Both the position numbers and the translations under genes were made by a program. The notes under the pieces are model-generated. The model saw nothing but the letters and a program-made list of their open reading frames with translations, was not told the DNA's origin and did not search any database. A stretch of DNA of 64,000 nucleotides from Thermoprotei archaeon (GTDB taxonomy: Archaea; Thermoproteota; Thermoprotei; Thermoproteales; B15-G16): contig QMRC01000007.1 in assembly GCA_003649205.1 (NCBI GenBank), forward strand, positions 21,937-85,936. The letters are read 5' to 3'. Below are positions 49,800-58,751 of this stretch, piece after piece; within the stretch, counting starts at the first letter, position 1; the number at the start of each line of letters is the position of its first letter.

Positions 49800-50960
49800 C
49801 TACAAATTGAGACCTATACTCCTCAACACTTCACGTAGCTTAACTACAGGAAACTCTACCTGCGTATAGTCATCTATCTGAACCCCAAGTCTCTCAAGTA
49901 AGTTATCGTACATCTTCTCGAGATTGCAACCATACTTCAAACCCAAGACCTGAAGCACAGACCTAAATACATCATCTCGTAGATGCATTCCAGCACAGTA
50001 AATCTTCATAAGCTCTGAAAAACCGGTAACCACGAGAACTTGCTTAATCATGGACTTAGTAGCTGATTCACCTACATAACCTACATCAATGAAAACATCA
50101 AATGACTTTAGTAAGTCACTAGATAGTTGGTACCTAGCTAGTACAGTATAGATGGTGTTTGGAAACGATGAGACCCATAAGCTAGCTCCGGACAACGTAC
50201 TACTTAAGTCATAAAGCAATCTCAACCCCTTAATACCATGAACTATGAGTACAGTATCACCAGAGAGCGCACGCGATATAGTACTTACAACTTCTCGCAA
50301 TGCTGCATCACTAGAGATGAAGTAGTGCATTACTGAGTAAGAATGGACATTATATAGAGACCCCACTAAATCAAGGATAACAACTCTAGACCTAGCGTTA
50401 AACCTCAACCAGTGCTCAATGACAAACTTCATGACCTCAGTAACCGATTTCTCATCAGGACCAAGTAACAGCAACCTACCTAAACCAAGAACTAGTAACC
50501 TAGCTAGTAACAACCTATCAATAACCCAACCACCCTTCACACCGTACCTAACCAAGATTACCCATACATCACCACTCATAGAGCAAAATAGCAGAACCCT
50601 CCAATCACCACAGTGAAGATACGTAACGGAATCAGCTTGTAAGCTACATCCACTACTAAGGAGCACATCCAAGACATCACGAACTACATCACCTACCGAG
50701 ATAGGGCTCAACTTCCTACCCCTACGACGAAACATAGAGACACGGTAGATACGACCACACCTAACAACATACACACCACCAGGAACAACCCTAATCTCCT
50801 CAACAAGTTCATCACATGTAAATATGGAGAGAAAACCCCAACCCCTCCTCAAGACAGTACAATCCCTCAAATAGGCCTCAGCAACTCCAATACCCTCACC
50901 ACTGTAGAAGTAGCGAACAGTACCGTACTCACACGAAAACTCCTCACAAACAGACACCAC
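49800..50960 (-). CDS. GspE/PilT-type secretion ATPase-like protein with degraded P-loop
   Basis: 386 residues. The second half tracks a type II/IV secretion ATPase core: 'RLLLLGPDEKSVTEVMKFV' is in the place of GPTGSGKTT but lacks the Gly-Lys-Thr, 'RVVILDLVGSLYNV' is the following strand (IEDP.E in GspE), 'AALREVVSTISRALSGDTVLIVHGIKGLRLL' parallels 'aLR..PD.iivGEiRg.ea', and 'GASLWVSSFPNTIYTVLARY' parallels the 'tGh..~stlHa' loop. All catalytic residues are lost. It overlaps the MinD-like gene by 17 nt. I infer a pseudo-enzyme with a scaffold role in a pilus or surface machine; the family assignment needs a profile search. Confidence 0.55.
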   Translation of the reverse strand: MVSVCEEFSCEYGTVRYFYSGEGIGVAEAYLRDCTVLRRGWGFLSIFTCDELVEEIRVVPGGVYVVRCGRIYRVSMFRRRGRKLSPISVGDVVRDVLDVLLSSGCSLQADSVTYLHCGDWRVLLFCSMSGDVWVILVRYGVKGGWVIDRLLLARLLVLGLGRLLLLGPDEKSVTEVMKFVIEHWLRFNARSRVVILDLVGSLYNVHSYSVMHYFISSDAALREVVSTISRALSGDTVLIVHGIKGLRLLYDLSSTLSGASLWVSSFPNTIYTVLARYQLSSDLLKSFDVFIDVGYVGESATKSMIKQVLVVTGFSELMKIYCAGMHLRDDVFRSVLQVLGLKYGCNLEKMYDNLLERLGVQIDDYTQVEFPVVKLREVLRSIGLNL

Positions 50961-51720
50961 ATACCCCCCTCAAGACACCAGATAAATGTGAAGTAACGAC
51001 ACTAACCAAACACCTTAAACCACACAACGCCTTCCTCAACCTCGAGAGAACAGAATGAACACCAGTCCTAAACCAAAGATCGAGAACTTCGTCATAAGGA
51101 ATGGCGACAGAGCACGAAGAACACATACCTGAAGCCTCAATCATAAACTCAGTAAGATCCCAAAGCAACCACGAAGAAGGTGAAGTAGCGTCAAACTTAT
51201 TCAATACAACAACGAGACCACCACGAAATTCCTCAAAACCACTAAGCAACTGACGAACATCGTCAACACAGCACCTACCACAGTCAACAATCAACAGCAC
51301 TAAATCACACAACCTAACAAATTCAGCGCAGACATCCTCACTAAATCTCGAAGACGTAGATGGGAGATCGCAAACAACAATGAAGGACCGTAGAACCTTC
51401 ATCAAAGACTTAAAGAGATTACTATCCTCAAGTAGGTAGCTAAGACAGTAGGTATTACCAGAGAGCACAGTGATCCTAGAGGTAGCGCCACGCAGTTCGA
51501 TACGTAGCTCCAGGACATGAGGAGAGAAACCTTCACAAAGCTCATCGAGAACACACTCAAGTGATTGAGCTCTAGGACCAGCTAGTACCCTAGAAGCACC
51601 GGATTCACTAAAGTCAAGCAGTGCAACTTTAGTGTACTGACCAAGCACTAGCGTTAGGTACGCAGCTATGAGAGACTTACCAACACCTCTACGTGGACCT
51701 GAATACACAGCGACAATCAA
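50944..51720 (-). CDS. MinD/ParA-like ATPase
   Basis: 258 residues. The deviant Walker A reads 'SGPRRGVGKSLIAAYLTLVLG' (the usual leading KGG replaced by RRG), then 'VALLDFSESGAS' (Walker A' Asp), 'SFIVVCDLPSTSS' (Walker B) and 'LVVVLNKFDAT' (base site). The C-terminus is cysteine-rich ('CGLRCLVSVV', 'GVCGVCL'). ParA/MinD relatives position complexes on membranes or DNA, and CpaE/TadZ types localise pilus machines. TTG 51720 has GGTGAT 5 nt before it. Translationally coupled to the pseudo-secretion ATPase. Confidence 0.75.
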   Translation of the reverse strand: MIVAVYSGPRRGVGKSLIAAYLTLVLGQYTKVALLDFSESGASRVLAGPRAQSLECVLDELCEGFSPHVLELRIELRGATSRITVLSGNTYCLSYLLEDSNLFKSLMKVLRSFIVVCDLPSTSSRFSEDVCAEFVRLCDLVLLIVDCGRCCVDDVRQLLSGFEEFRGGLVVVLNKFDATSPSSWLLWDLTEFMIEASGMCSSCSVAIPYDEVLDLWFRTGVHSVLSRLRKALCGLRCLVSVVTSHLSGVLRGVCGVCL

Positions 51721-51898
51721 TAAACATCACCTTCGATGAGAGGAGCAGCAAAGAAGTGGTCTCTAGGTACTAGGTATGCGAGGTATTTCTCTATCACTAC
51801 TGGTACAGGAGCTACGTAGCTTATGAAAAAGCTTTTGTCTCAGATACTGATCTTACGTATTGTAGTTGCGTCAAGCTAATCAGTTAACTAGTGTCAAC

Positions 51899-51947
51899 GT
51901 GATGAGATTTGGTGGACGCTGAATGTTGATGAACTACCGGTCACTGA
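51899..51947 (+). ncRNA. C/D-box guide RNA candidate, canonical
   Basis: Plus strand: C GTGATGA (51899-51905), guide GATTTGGTGGACG, D' CTGA, spacer, C' TGATGA (51927-51932), guide ACTACCGGTCA, D CTGA (51944-51947). The best-formed of all candidates: every box is exactly consensus. Targets would read CGUCCACCAAAUC and UGACCGGUAGU. Confidence 0.92.
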
Positions 51948-51957
51948 CTAGAGGTAT

Positions 51958-51977
51958 TGTGTGAGGTACTTCACACA
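51958..51977 (+). promoter_or_regulatory. inverted repeat upstream of the ABC operon
   Basis: TGTGTGA, spacer ggtact, TCACACA. It lies between the C/D RNA and the TATA box of the ABC operon (about 30 nt upstream of the TATA). It may be an activator site for the operon, or part of the 3' end of the C/D transcript. Confidence 0.45.
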
Positions 51978-52060
51978 TACATTAGCTCAATGTAATACGA
52001 GTAAGCTTTATAATTGTGAAACCATCCCACTGGTGATCTGGTAACCTACGTAAGGTGTAG

Positions 52061-53053
52061 ATGATGGATCCCGCAATCGTTGTAGATAAGGTGGTTAAGA
52101 GGTATGTCGTTAAGAGTGGTGTCTTTAGACGAAGAACATCTGTGGTAGAGGCGTTGAAGGGAATATCCTTTACTGTAGATAGAGGAGAAGTTCATGCACT
52201 ATTGGGACCGAACGGAGCAGGTAAGACAACTACGGTCAAGATACTTGCTACACTACTGTTGCCTGATTCAGGAGATGCGTACATACTAGGACATAGTGTG
52301 ACAAAGGAAGCAGATACTGTGAGGAAGCTAGTGGGTGTTGTACTAGATGTGTCTAGGGGCTTCTATCCATACCTAACAGGTTATGAAAACCTGATGTTCT
52401 ATGCACTACTTAGAGGGCTCTCAAGGAGAGAGGCAAAGGCTAGAGTTCGTGAAGTTCTTGAGCTGGTTGGTTTGAGGGATGCGGCCAATAGATCGTACCT
52501 CAGCTACAGTATGGGTATGAGAGCTAGATTATCGATAGCTAAGGTACTCATAGATGATCCAGAGGTACTACTCCTAGATGAGCCTACTCTAGGACTAGAC
52601 GTCCATAGTGCTAGATTCGTTCGTTCTCTCATACTCGACCTAGCGAAGAGAGGTAAGACCATTCTCGTGACGGGGCACAATATGTTTGAGATAGAACAGA
52701 TAGCTAGTAAGATAACCGTGATTAACCGTGGTCAAGTAGTGGCGAGTGATTCACCGCAATCTCTTCGTGAGAAAATTGGTCTTGTACATAGAGTGGAGAT
52801 AAATGTCCATGCTCTAGAGAGGAGTGATGTTGAGCCCCTCTTAACCGCGATAAGTAGTAGATTGAAATTGGAGAAATCAAGTGTTGAGACTATAGCTGAG
52901 AATCAGTACCGTATAGTACTGTACGTTGCAGGTAGTAGAGAGTACATTTCCAGTAACGTATTCGATGTACTTCGTACCTACGGTATCAAGGTATTAGATG
53001 TCAAGATCATAGAACCTACATTAGAAGACCTGTACTTGGCTTTGGTGAGGTAG
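52061..53053 (+). CDS. ABC transporter ATP-binding protein
   Basis: 330 residues: Walker A 'LLGPNGAGKTTTVKILATL', Q-loop 'GVVLDVSRGFYPYLTG', signature 'LSYSMGMRARLSIAKVLI' (an S-Y-S-M-G variant of LSGGQ), Walker B 'VLLLDEPTLGLDV', H-loop 'VTGHNMFEIEQIA'. The variant signature is common in ABC-2 exporter ATPases. ATG 52061 or 52064, after AAGGTG and a TATA box at 52005. First of three genes for an exporter. Confidence 0.9.
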   Translation: MMDPAIVVDKVVKRYVVKSGVFRRRTSVVEALKGISFTVDRGEVHALLGPNGAGKTTTVKILATLLLPDSGDAYILGHSVTKEADTVRKLVGVVLDVSRGFYPYLTGYENLMFYALLRGLSRREAKARVREVLELVGLRDAANRSYLSYSMGMRARLSIAKVLIDDPEVLLLDEPTLGLDVHSARFVRSLILDLAKRGKTILVTGHNMFEIEQIASKITVINRGQVVASDSPQSLREKIGLVHRVEINVHALERSDVEPLLTAISSRLKLEKSSVETIAENQYRIVLYVAGSREYISSNVFDVLRTYGIKVLDVKIIEPTLEDLYLALVR

Positions 53054-53054
53054 T

Positions 53055-53891
53055 ATGTGGTCAGTAGTTATGGCTGTACTCTACAGAGATACTAGGGTGC
53101 TGAAAAGGCGTATGTACGCAATGATATCACTCTACATCATACCAATAATATTCTCCCTAGCAATCGTATATGCACCAGCAGCGGTTACCTCACCTAGTCA
53201 AGTACTTCAGCGATTTAGATTACTGACGAATCTTCCCATAGAGAATCTAAGTGAGTTACTAGCTCTAATGCTGTATTTCTCATCGATCATTTCAATAACT
53301 GCCATAGGTACTTCGACAGCTTACTGGGTTGCTGAAGATGATGTTCACGAGGTGTTGTATTCAGTGCTGAAGTACACTACACTGAGTAGGTACGTACTAG
53401 CTGAGCTAGCTGTAGCACCTCTTCAAGCAGTTATATCTACGATCTACCTAGTACCAGCAACCATACCGCTTATTGGCGTAGTTAAGTCAGTGATAATGTA
53501 CCTCACGTACTTACCCATAGCTGTAGTAGCTATGTCAGTGTTGATGATCTACGGCTACACTATTGGTCTACTTATTGTAAGGTTATTGAGGACAAGTGAG
53601 GTATGGATAGTAAGCAATTGGTTGCTACCACTAATTCTACTAGCATCTGGAATCTACATACCTCTCTCACTAATACCGGCAGTGCTTCGGTACTTCGCAT
53701 ACACGACACCGGTACCATACATCATGGAAATTGCTAAGCTAGTTCTCGTGTTTAGAAGTCTCAGTACTCAGGTACCTATAGTGCTATTCACATTCATAGC
53801 TACAATTTACGTAATAGCAACTACGTACCTAGCTAGGAGCTGTGAGTACGTACTCAAGAGGGAGGGCATCCTATGTTTAAGGAGAATGTGA
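53055..53891 (+). CDS. ABC-2 transporter permease, first subunit
   Basis: 278 residues, six predictable helices without a large external domain; the loop 'VAEDDVHEVLYSVLKYTTLSRYVLAELAVAPLQ' is the ATPase-contact region. It starts 1 nt after the ATPase gene and overlaps the second permease by 19 nt. Together with it, it should form a heterodimeric channel. Substrate unknown. Confidence 0.85.
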   Translation: MWSVVMAVLYRDTRVLKRRMYAMISLYIIPIIFSLAIVYAPAAVTSPSQVLQRFRLLTNLPIENLSELLALMLYFSSIISITAIGTSTAYWVAEDDVHEVLYSVLKYTTLSRYVLAELAVAPLQAVISTIYLVPATIPLIGVVKSVIMYLTYLPIAVVAMSVLMIYGYTIGLLIVRLLRTSEVWIVSNWLLPLILLASGIYIPLSLIPAVLRYFAYTTPVPYIMEIAKLVLVFRSLSTQVPIVLFTFIATIYVIATTYLARSCEYVLKREGILCLRRM

Positions 53892-54691
53892 GAAAGTTGT
53901 TGAGTGAACTTAGAAGCGACATTATACGTTCAGCTCTCTTCACATATCTTCAGTACAAGGTCGTGTTCAAGTACGTATGGTACTCCGAAGTAAGTATCAT
54001 ACTTAACTTCGTATTCTGGATCTCCATTATCATACTACCAATAGTTCTCTACTCAGGAATTACCACCAAAGCAGCAGCTATGTACGTACCTGGTTGTTTT
54101 GTTTACTTCGTTCTCAGCAGCATGATGTGGGTTGGTGCAGGTCTACTTAGACACGGTGTTAGGGAAGGAGTACTTTACTTCTACTGGGAATGTGGATTGA
54201 GGATGAGGAACTTAGCTATTGGGTACATCTTTAGAGAGCTGGTGACAGCAGTATTAGCATACATAGTCCTCATAGTGTTTATGTATGCGTACACTGGAGT
54301 TCTACTACTACCTGAGCTAGATCCACTACTTGTACCTCTATTCCTACTAACTCTCTTCGCATCAGCATATCTGGTGTTCGCTCTAACGCAGCTCCTCTAT
54401 ACCAAGGTGAAGATGCCAACAGGTTGGGTTAACATAGTTCAATTCGTACTAGTAATCGGTACGGTAGCACCGCCTAGGGTATTTGGTCCTCAAGGTTTTC
54501 TCGCAGTAATTAACCCAGGTACAGTACCTGCTACAATACTTAGGTACTTGACTGGTTTCAGGGAATGGAGCTACCTAGACCTCGTAGTGATCTCTGTACT
54601 ACATCTCATTGCTGTGATGACTATAGCTCTGTTTCTCTTTAGATGTTTAGAACGAGAACTGAAGAGACAAATACCTGAGTTACTAATTTAG
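53873..54691 (+). CDS. ABC-2 transporter permease, second subunit
   Basis: 272 residues, six helices, with the same contact loop position ('RHGVREGVLYFYWECGLRMRNLAIGYIFRELV') as the first subunit. It overlaps the preceding gene and is the last gene of the operon. It converges with the radical SAM gene at 2 nt distance. Confidence 0.85.
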   Translation: MFKENVRKLLSELRSDIIRSALFTYLQYKVVFKYVWYSEVSIILNFVFWISIIILPIVLYSGITTKAAAMYVPGCFVYFVLSSMMWVGAGLLRHGVREGVLYFYWECGLRMRNLAIGYIFRELVTAVLAYIVLIVFMYAYTGVLLLPELDPLLVPLFLLTLFASAYLVFALTQLLYTKVKMPTGWVNIVQFVLVIGTVAPPRVFGPQGFLAVINPGTVPATILRYLTGFREWSYLDLVVISVLHLIAVMTIALFLFRCLERELKRQIPELLI

Positions 54692-54693
54692 CA

Positions 54694-55800
54694 CTAGACG
54701 AGCAATCTAGCTTTGTTCACGTACTTACCAACTATGTGAATCTCAGTACCACACCTAGGGCATCTCTTACCTTCAGTTAACCTGTACTTAACAATAGTGT
54801 AGTGCCATCTCTTGATTAGTAACTCACCACAGTTAGGACAGTAAGTATGTTCACCTGGATGACCAGGCACATTACCTACATAGACATATGCAATACCTTC
54901 CCTCCTAGCTAATCTATAGGCGAAGTCTAGTACCTCAATTCTCGTAGGTGGTTCATGATATTCATAAGCTGGGTAGTATCTATTGAAGTGAATTGGGGTG
55001 TAGGGACCAACCTCCTTAAGATGCCTCTCGATGATCTCTCTAATCGAGTTCTCATCGTCGTTCACACCAGTAACCACGAGCACAATTATCTCTACGTGAA
55101 GACCCATCTCCTTAGCTAACCTAGCATTTCTCCACACCTTATCCACATCAGCGCCACAGTACTTCAGTACCTGCTCCTTAGTACCCTTGACGTCTATGTT
55201 TATCGCGTCTAAACCAGTATTTCTCAACATCTTGAGGGCATCCTCAGTCATGTACCCATTAGACACGTAGGTATTGTATAGACCTCGTTCCCTAGCTAAC
55301 TTAAACACGTCAAGAGAGTACTCAAATAACAGCGTTGGCTCATTAAATGAGACACAGGTACCCTCATCACCATTCCTAATAGCCTCCTCAACGACTTTCT
55401 CAGGTGGTACGTAATTACCGGGAATAGGTGGGGCGCACTTGCTCAGGCTCCAGTTCTGACACCAGGGACATGTGAAGTTACAGCTCCAGGTAGAGAACGT
55501 TATAGCTGTTGAACCAGGCCAAAAGTGGAAGAATGGCTTTATCTCTATAGGTCTAGACTCAATAGCTGATAAATTACCGTACACTACGGTATAGAGATCA
55601 CCATCAATATTTACCCTCGTCCTACAGAAACCAAATCCTCCCTCCGGTATGACACACCTACGCTCACATACAAGACAACGAACCTTGTTACCACGTAACC
55701 TCTCGTACAAGATAGCTCTCCTAACTGTGGGGTACTTCGTAAGTTCTAAACCAATCTTCAGATCCTTCCTACCTCCGTGTAGTGAGAACAAAACAAACAC
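54694..55800 (-). CDS. AmmeMemoRadiSam-type radical SAM protein
   Basis: Radical SAM enzyme of the AmmeMemoRadiSam system (AMMECR1-Memo-rSAM), with sequences near pyruvate-formate-lyase activases. Seen: N-terminal 'CLVCERRCVIPEGGFGFCRTR', the cluster motif 'CNFTCPWCQNW', 'SFNEPTLLF', 'VSNGYMTEDALKML', and a C-terminal zinc-ribbon pair ('CPNCGELL', 'CPRCGTEI'). The C-terminal zinc ribbon is an addition. Start unsure: the ORF-track GTG 55860 adds a hydrophobic head, and a good GGAGGT lies later. I use GTG 55800. No Memo or AMMECR1 gene is in view. Confidence 0.82.
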   Translation of the reverse strand: MFVLFSLHGGRKDLKIGLELTKYPTVRRAILYERLRGNKVRCLVCERRCVIPEGGFGFCRTRVNIDGDLYTVVYGNLSAIESRPIEIKPFFHFWPGSTAITFSTWSCNFTCPWCQNWSLSKCAPPIPGNYVPPEKVVEEAIRNGDEGTCVSFNEPTLLFEYSLDVFKLARERGLYNTYVSNGYMTEDALKMLRNTGLDAINIDVKGTKEQVLKYCGADVDKVWRNARLAKEMGLHVEIIVLVVTGVNDDENSIREIIERHLKEVGPYTPIHFNRYYPAYEYHEPPTRIEVLDFAYRLARREGIAYVYVGNVPGHPGEHTYCPNCGELLIKRWHYTIVKYRLTEGKRCPRCGTEIHIVGKYVNKARLLV

Positions 55801-55894
55801 CCATGTAAATACGGTACAGGGAAGCAAAATACCTTTATCACAACCACCACAACACCACAAGAGATATTACCTAGTGAAGTAAGTCAACTACGTG

Positions 55895-55946
55895 GTGATG
55901 AAGCAGCCCCACGATTCAGAGCTATGAAGATACGACGGTTTGCTGA
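55895..55946 (+). ncRNA. C/D-box guide RNA candidate with possible 23S PTC target
   Basis: Plus strand: C GTGATGA (55895-55901), guide AGCAGCCCCACGATT, D' CAGA, spacer GCT, C' ATGAAGA, guide TACGACGGTTTG, D CTGA (55943-55946). The D guide could pair with UAGACCGUCGU of 23S near the peptidyl-transferase centre with two G-U pairs, giving methylation near E. coli 2590. It lies between divergent genes, away from coding sequence. Confidence 0.85.
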
Positions 55947-56014
55947 TACGCTACGTAGTACTCACTTAAGTACCTCCCTCAACCTTGATAACTCTCCACT
56001 AGGTGGGTGATTTC

Positions 56015-57115
56015 GTGAAGTCTCCTGTATACTACCTACCATTTAACTGGCAGTACACCAATGTAATAGATCAGGTAAGGAGATTACTGAAGGTTGCAGG
56101 AGCTGAGAAAGCTATTGAGAGTGGTGATCTCGTAGCGATTAAGGTTCACATGGGTGAGAGAGGTAACTTCAGACATCCAAGACCTCAGATAGTTAGAGCT
56201 GTAGTTGACTTCGTTCGTGAGTTAGGTGGTAAACCATTTGTGACCGATACTACGACACTGTACTCAGGGTATAGGAGGGATGCTGTTGAGTACCTCGAGA
56301 CCGCTATGATGAATGGATTCTCACCGGCAACGGTGAACGCACCAATAGTAATTGCTGACGGGTTGAAGGGACACGACTACAGGGTAGTTAAGACAGGTGG
56401 TGAACTCAGTGAAGTTGAGGTTGCCTCAGCAATAGCTGAAGCAGATGCCATGATCGTTGTATCTCACGTCAAATTCCACATATCCTTTGGGTTTGGCGGG
56501 GCTCTCAAGAATCTAGCTATGGGTTGCGTTGCGAGGAAAGCTAAGTTCAAAATGCATGCAGTGACCAAACCAACGGTAATACCTGAGAAGTGTACTGGAT
56601 GTGGTTTCTGTACAAAGCACTGTCCCTACGGAGCTATCTCAGTAGTGAATGGTAAAGCGAGGATAGACTATAACCTATGTAAGGGATGTGGTGACTGTAT
56701 GGCTCATTGCAGGTTCAATGCAATAACCATAACCTGGGATAGAACGGAGAGAATCCTCAGACTAGCAGCTGAAGCAGCGTACGCAGTAATGAAGACATTT
56801 AGAAAAGGTAAGGTATTTTTCATAAACTTAGTGATGGAGGTCACTAGATTCTGTGATTGCGGTACACTACTCGAGACACAGATAGTACCTGACCTAGGTA
56901 TACTAGCATCCTTCGACCCTGTAGCCATAGACAAAGCATCAATAGATCTCATAAATTCTGTACCAGGGCTCAGGTACGAGAACGGTACTTTTGTACCGAT
57001 TGAACCAGGTATAGACAAAATAAGAATCTTCTGGGAGAGAAACTGGTGGGTCCTACTTGAAGAAGCTGAGAAATGGGGTCTAGGGAGAAGAGAGTACGAG
57101 CTGATTAGGATATAG
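56015..57115 (+). CDS. DUF362 protein with two [4Fe-4S] clusters
   Basis: About 366 residues: DUF362 domain (N-terminal 'VAIKVHMGERGNFRHPRPQIVRAVVDFVRELG') and a central 2x[4Fe-4S] ferredoxin insert ('CTGCGFCTKHCPYGAI', 'CKGCGDCMAHCRFNAI'). DUF362 proteins are uncharacterised Fe-S proteins, some placed near radical SAM genes, as here. GTG 56015 with GGTGA before it; the ORF-track GTG 56003 lies inside that Shine-Dalgarno region. Confidence 0.85.
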   Translation: MKSPVYYLPFNWQYTNVIDQVRRLLKVAGAEKAIESGDLVAIKVHMGERGNFRHPRPQIVRAVVDFVRELGGKPFVTDTTTLYSGYRRDAVEYLETAMMNGFSPATVNAPIVIADGLKGHDYRVVKTGGELSEVEVASAIAEADAMIVVSHVKFHISFGFGGALKNLAMGCVARKAKFKMHAVTKPTVIPEKCTGCGFCTKHCPYGAISVVNGKARIDYNLCKGCGDCMAHCRFNAITITWDRTERILRLAAEAAYAVMKTFRKGKVFFINLVMEVTRFCDCGTLLETQIVPDLGILASFDPVAIDKASIDLINSVPGLRYENGTFVPIEPGIDKIRIFWERNWWVLLEEAEKWGLGRREYELIRI

Positions 57116-57208
57116 CAGTAGTGAGACATGGTTACGTCATCTGTTGAAATATTCACGTAAAAAGCTTAAAGATTCTACCCAGTAGCCTATATACGTAGGT
57201 GCAGTGAT

Positions 57209-58750
57209 ATGAGCAGATCAACACCAGTACTTGAGACAATAGAGCTAACCAAGGTATTCCCCGGTGTCGTTGCACTAGATCGAGTTAACTTCGACCTCCT
57301 TCCTGGAGAGATACACGGTTTGGTGGGACAAAACGGAGCAGGTAAGTCAACATTTGTCAAGATACTAAATGGAATACTCAGACCTGACAGCGGTAAGATA
57401 CTCATCGACGGTAAGGAAGTAGCTATACCAAATCCAGCAACCGCCAAGAGACTAGGTATCACGTTAATTCACCAAGAGATAACGTTGGTACCATACCTAA
57501 CAGTAGCTGAGAACATCTTCCTAGGTAGAGAGCCTATAGTGAAGAAACATATCTTCAAGTACATTGACCGTAGAGAACTGTTTAGGAGAGCTGAGGAGAT
57601 ACTAACTACTCTCGGCGTTGACATAGATCCTAAGGCTAAGGTTAAGGACCTGAATGTTGGTGAACAGGAGATAGTTCAGATCGCTCGTGCTCTATCCGAG
57701 AATGCGAGAATCATATGCCTCGATGAGCCAACTAGTCCACTAACTCCGAAAGAGATTGAGAGGCTATTCGATATAATGAGGACGTTGAAGAAGCAGGGTA
57801 GATCAATGATCTTCATAACACATAGGATAGAGGAGGTATTCCAGATCTGTGATAGGGTAACGGTTCTCAGAGATGGGAAGAAGATAGCTACTGTAAAGGT
57901 GAGTGAGGTATCGCCACAAGATATCGTGAAGATGATGTTGGGTAGAGAGCTAGCTGAGTTCTACGTGAAGAGAGAACCTAGAGTTGAGGAGATAGAGAAA
58001 GTGAGTAAGGTACCTACACTCGAAGTAATTGATCTCTGGGTAACACCGGAGAGAGTAACTGAGGTACCACTCAAAGGTATTAGCTTTAAGGTCTACGCTG
58101 GTGAGATACTGGGTGTAACTGGTCTACTAGGTGCGGGTAAGACAGAGCTCGGTAAGGCAATAATTGGTCTCGGTAGGATTACAAAGGGTAAGGTATTGAT
58201 TGAGGGTAGGGAAGTTAAGATAAGAGGACCTGTTGATGCTCTGAAACACGGTATTGTGTACATACCTGAGGATAGGAGGAGGGAAGGGCTTGTATTGACG
58301 ATGTCGGTTAAAGCTAATATATCACTACCATCACTATACAAGCTCTGTAAGTACCTTGGTCTAATTGACTTAGGTAGAGAAGAGGAGGTTGCACGGTACT
58401 GGATTAAGGCGTTGAACATAGTGACTCCTAGTACTAAGACCAAGGTTGCTAATCTGAGTGGTGGTAACCAGCAGAAGGTCTCACTAGCTAAGATGCTTGA
58501 GGTGAAGCCAAAGATCGTGATCCTCGATGAGCCTACCTTCGGTATTGATATTGGTGCAAAGGTCGAGATTAGGAAGATAATTGCTAAGCTAGCTGATGAA
58601 GGGTTAGCTGTGATACTACTATCGTCTGACATCGATGAGGTACTGTCGCTAGCTGACAGGATAGTCGTTATGAGGGATGGTATGAAGGTGGGTGAATTCA
58701 TTAATAAAAACGTTTCGAGAGAGGATATCTACAAGTTAATGGTCGGTTGA
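57209..58750 (+). CDS. ribose-type sugar ABC transporter ATP-binding protein
   Basis: 513 residues with two fused ATPase halves as in RbsA/MglA: Walker A 'GLVGQNGAGKSTFVKIL' and a second 'TGLLGAGKTELGKAIIG'; signatures 'LNVGEQEIVQIARAL' and 'LSGGNQQKVSLAKML'; Walker B 'IICLDEPTSPL' and 'IVILDEPTFGID'. It imports a monosaccharide or nucleoside with the next permease and the binding protein. ATG after AGGTG; TATA-like AAAGCTTAAAG lies 40-50 nt upstream. Confidence 0.92.
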   Translation: MSRSTPVLETIELTKVFPGVVALDRVNFDLLPGEIHGLVGQNGAGKSTFVKILNGILRPDSGKILIDGKEVAIPNPATAKRLGITLIHQEITLVPYLTVAENIFLGREPIVKKHIFKYIDRRELFRRAEEILTTLGVDIDPKAKVKDLNVGEQEIVQIARALSENARIICLDEPTSPLTPKEIERLFDIMRTLKKQGRSMIFITHRIEEVFQICDRVTVLRDGKKIATVKVSEVSPQDIVKMMLGRELAEFYVKREPRVEEIEKVSKVPTLEVIDLWVTPERVTEVPLKGISFKVYAGEILGVTGLLGAGKTELGKAIIGLGRITKGKVLIEGREVKIRGPVDALKHGIVYIPEDRRREGLVLTMSVKANISLPSLYKLCKYLGLIDLGREEEVARYWIKALNIVTPSTKTKVANLSGGNQQKVSLAKMLEVKPKIVILDEPTFGIDIGAKVEIRKIIAKLADEGLAVILLSSDIDEVLSLADRIVVMRDGMKVGEFINKNVSREDIYKLMVG

Positions 58751-58751
58751 G

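Larger units (their letters stand above)
51721..52060. other. 340-nt gap with a C/D RNA and ABC operon control region
   Basis: Contains the leftward promoter of the MinD-like gene, a canonical C/D RNA (51899-51947), a 7-bp inverted repeat (51958-51977), a TATA box GCTTTATAATT (52005-52015) and AAGGTG before the ABC gene ATG. The first ~150 nt on the left hold nothing I recognise. Confidence 0.6.
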
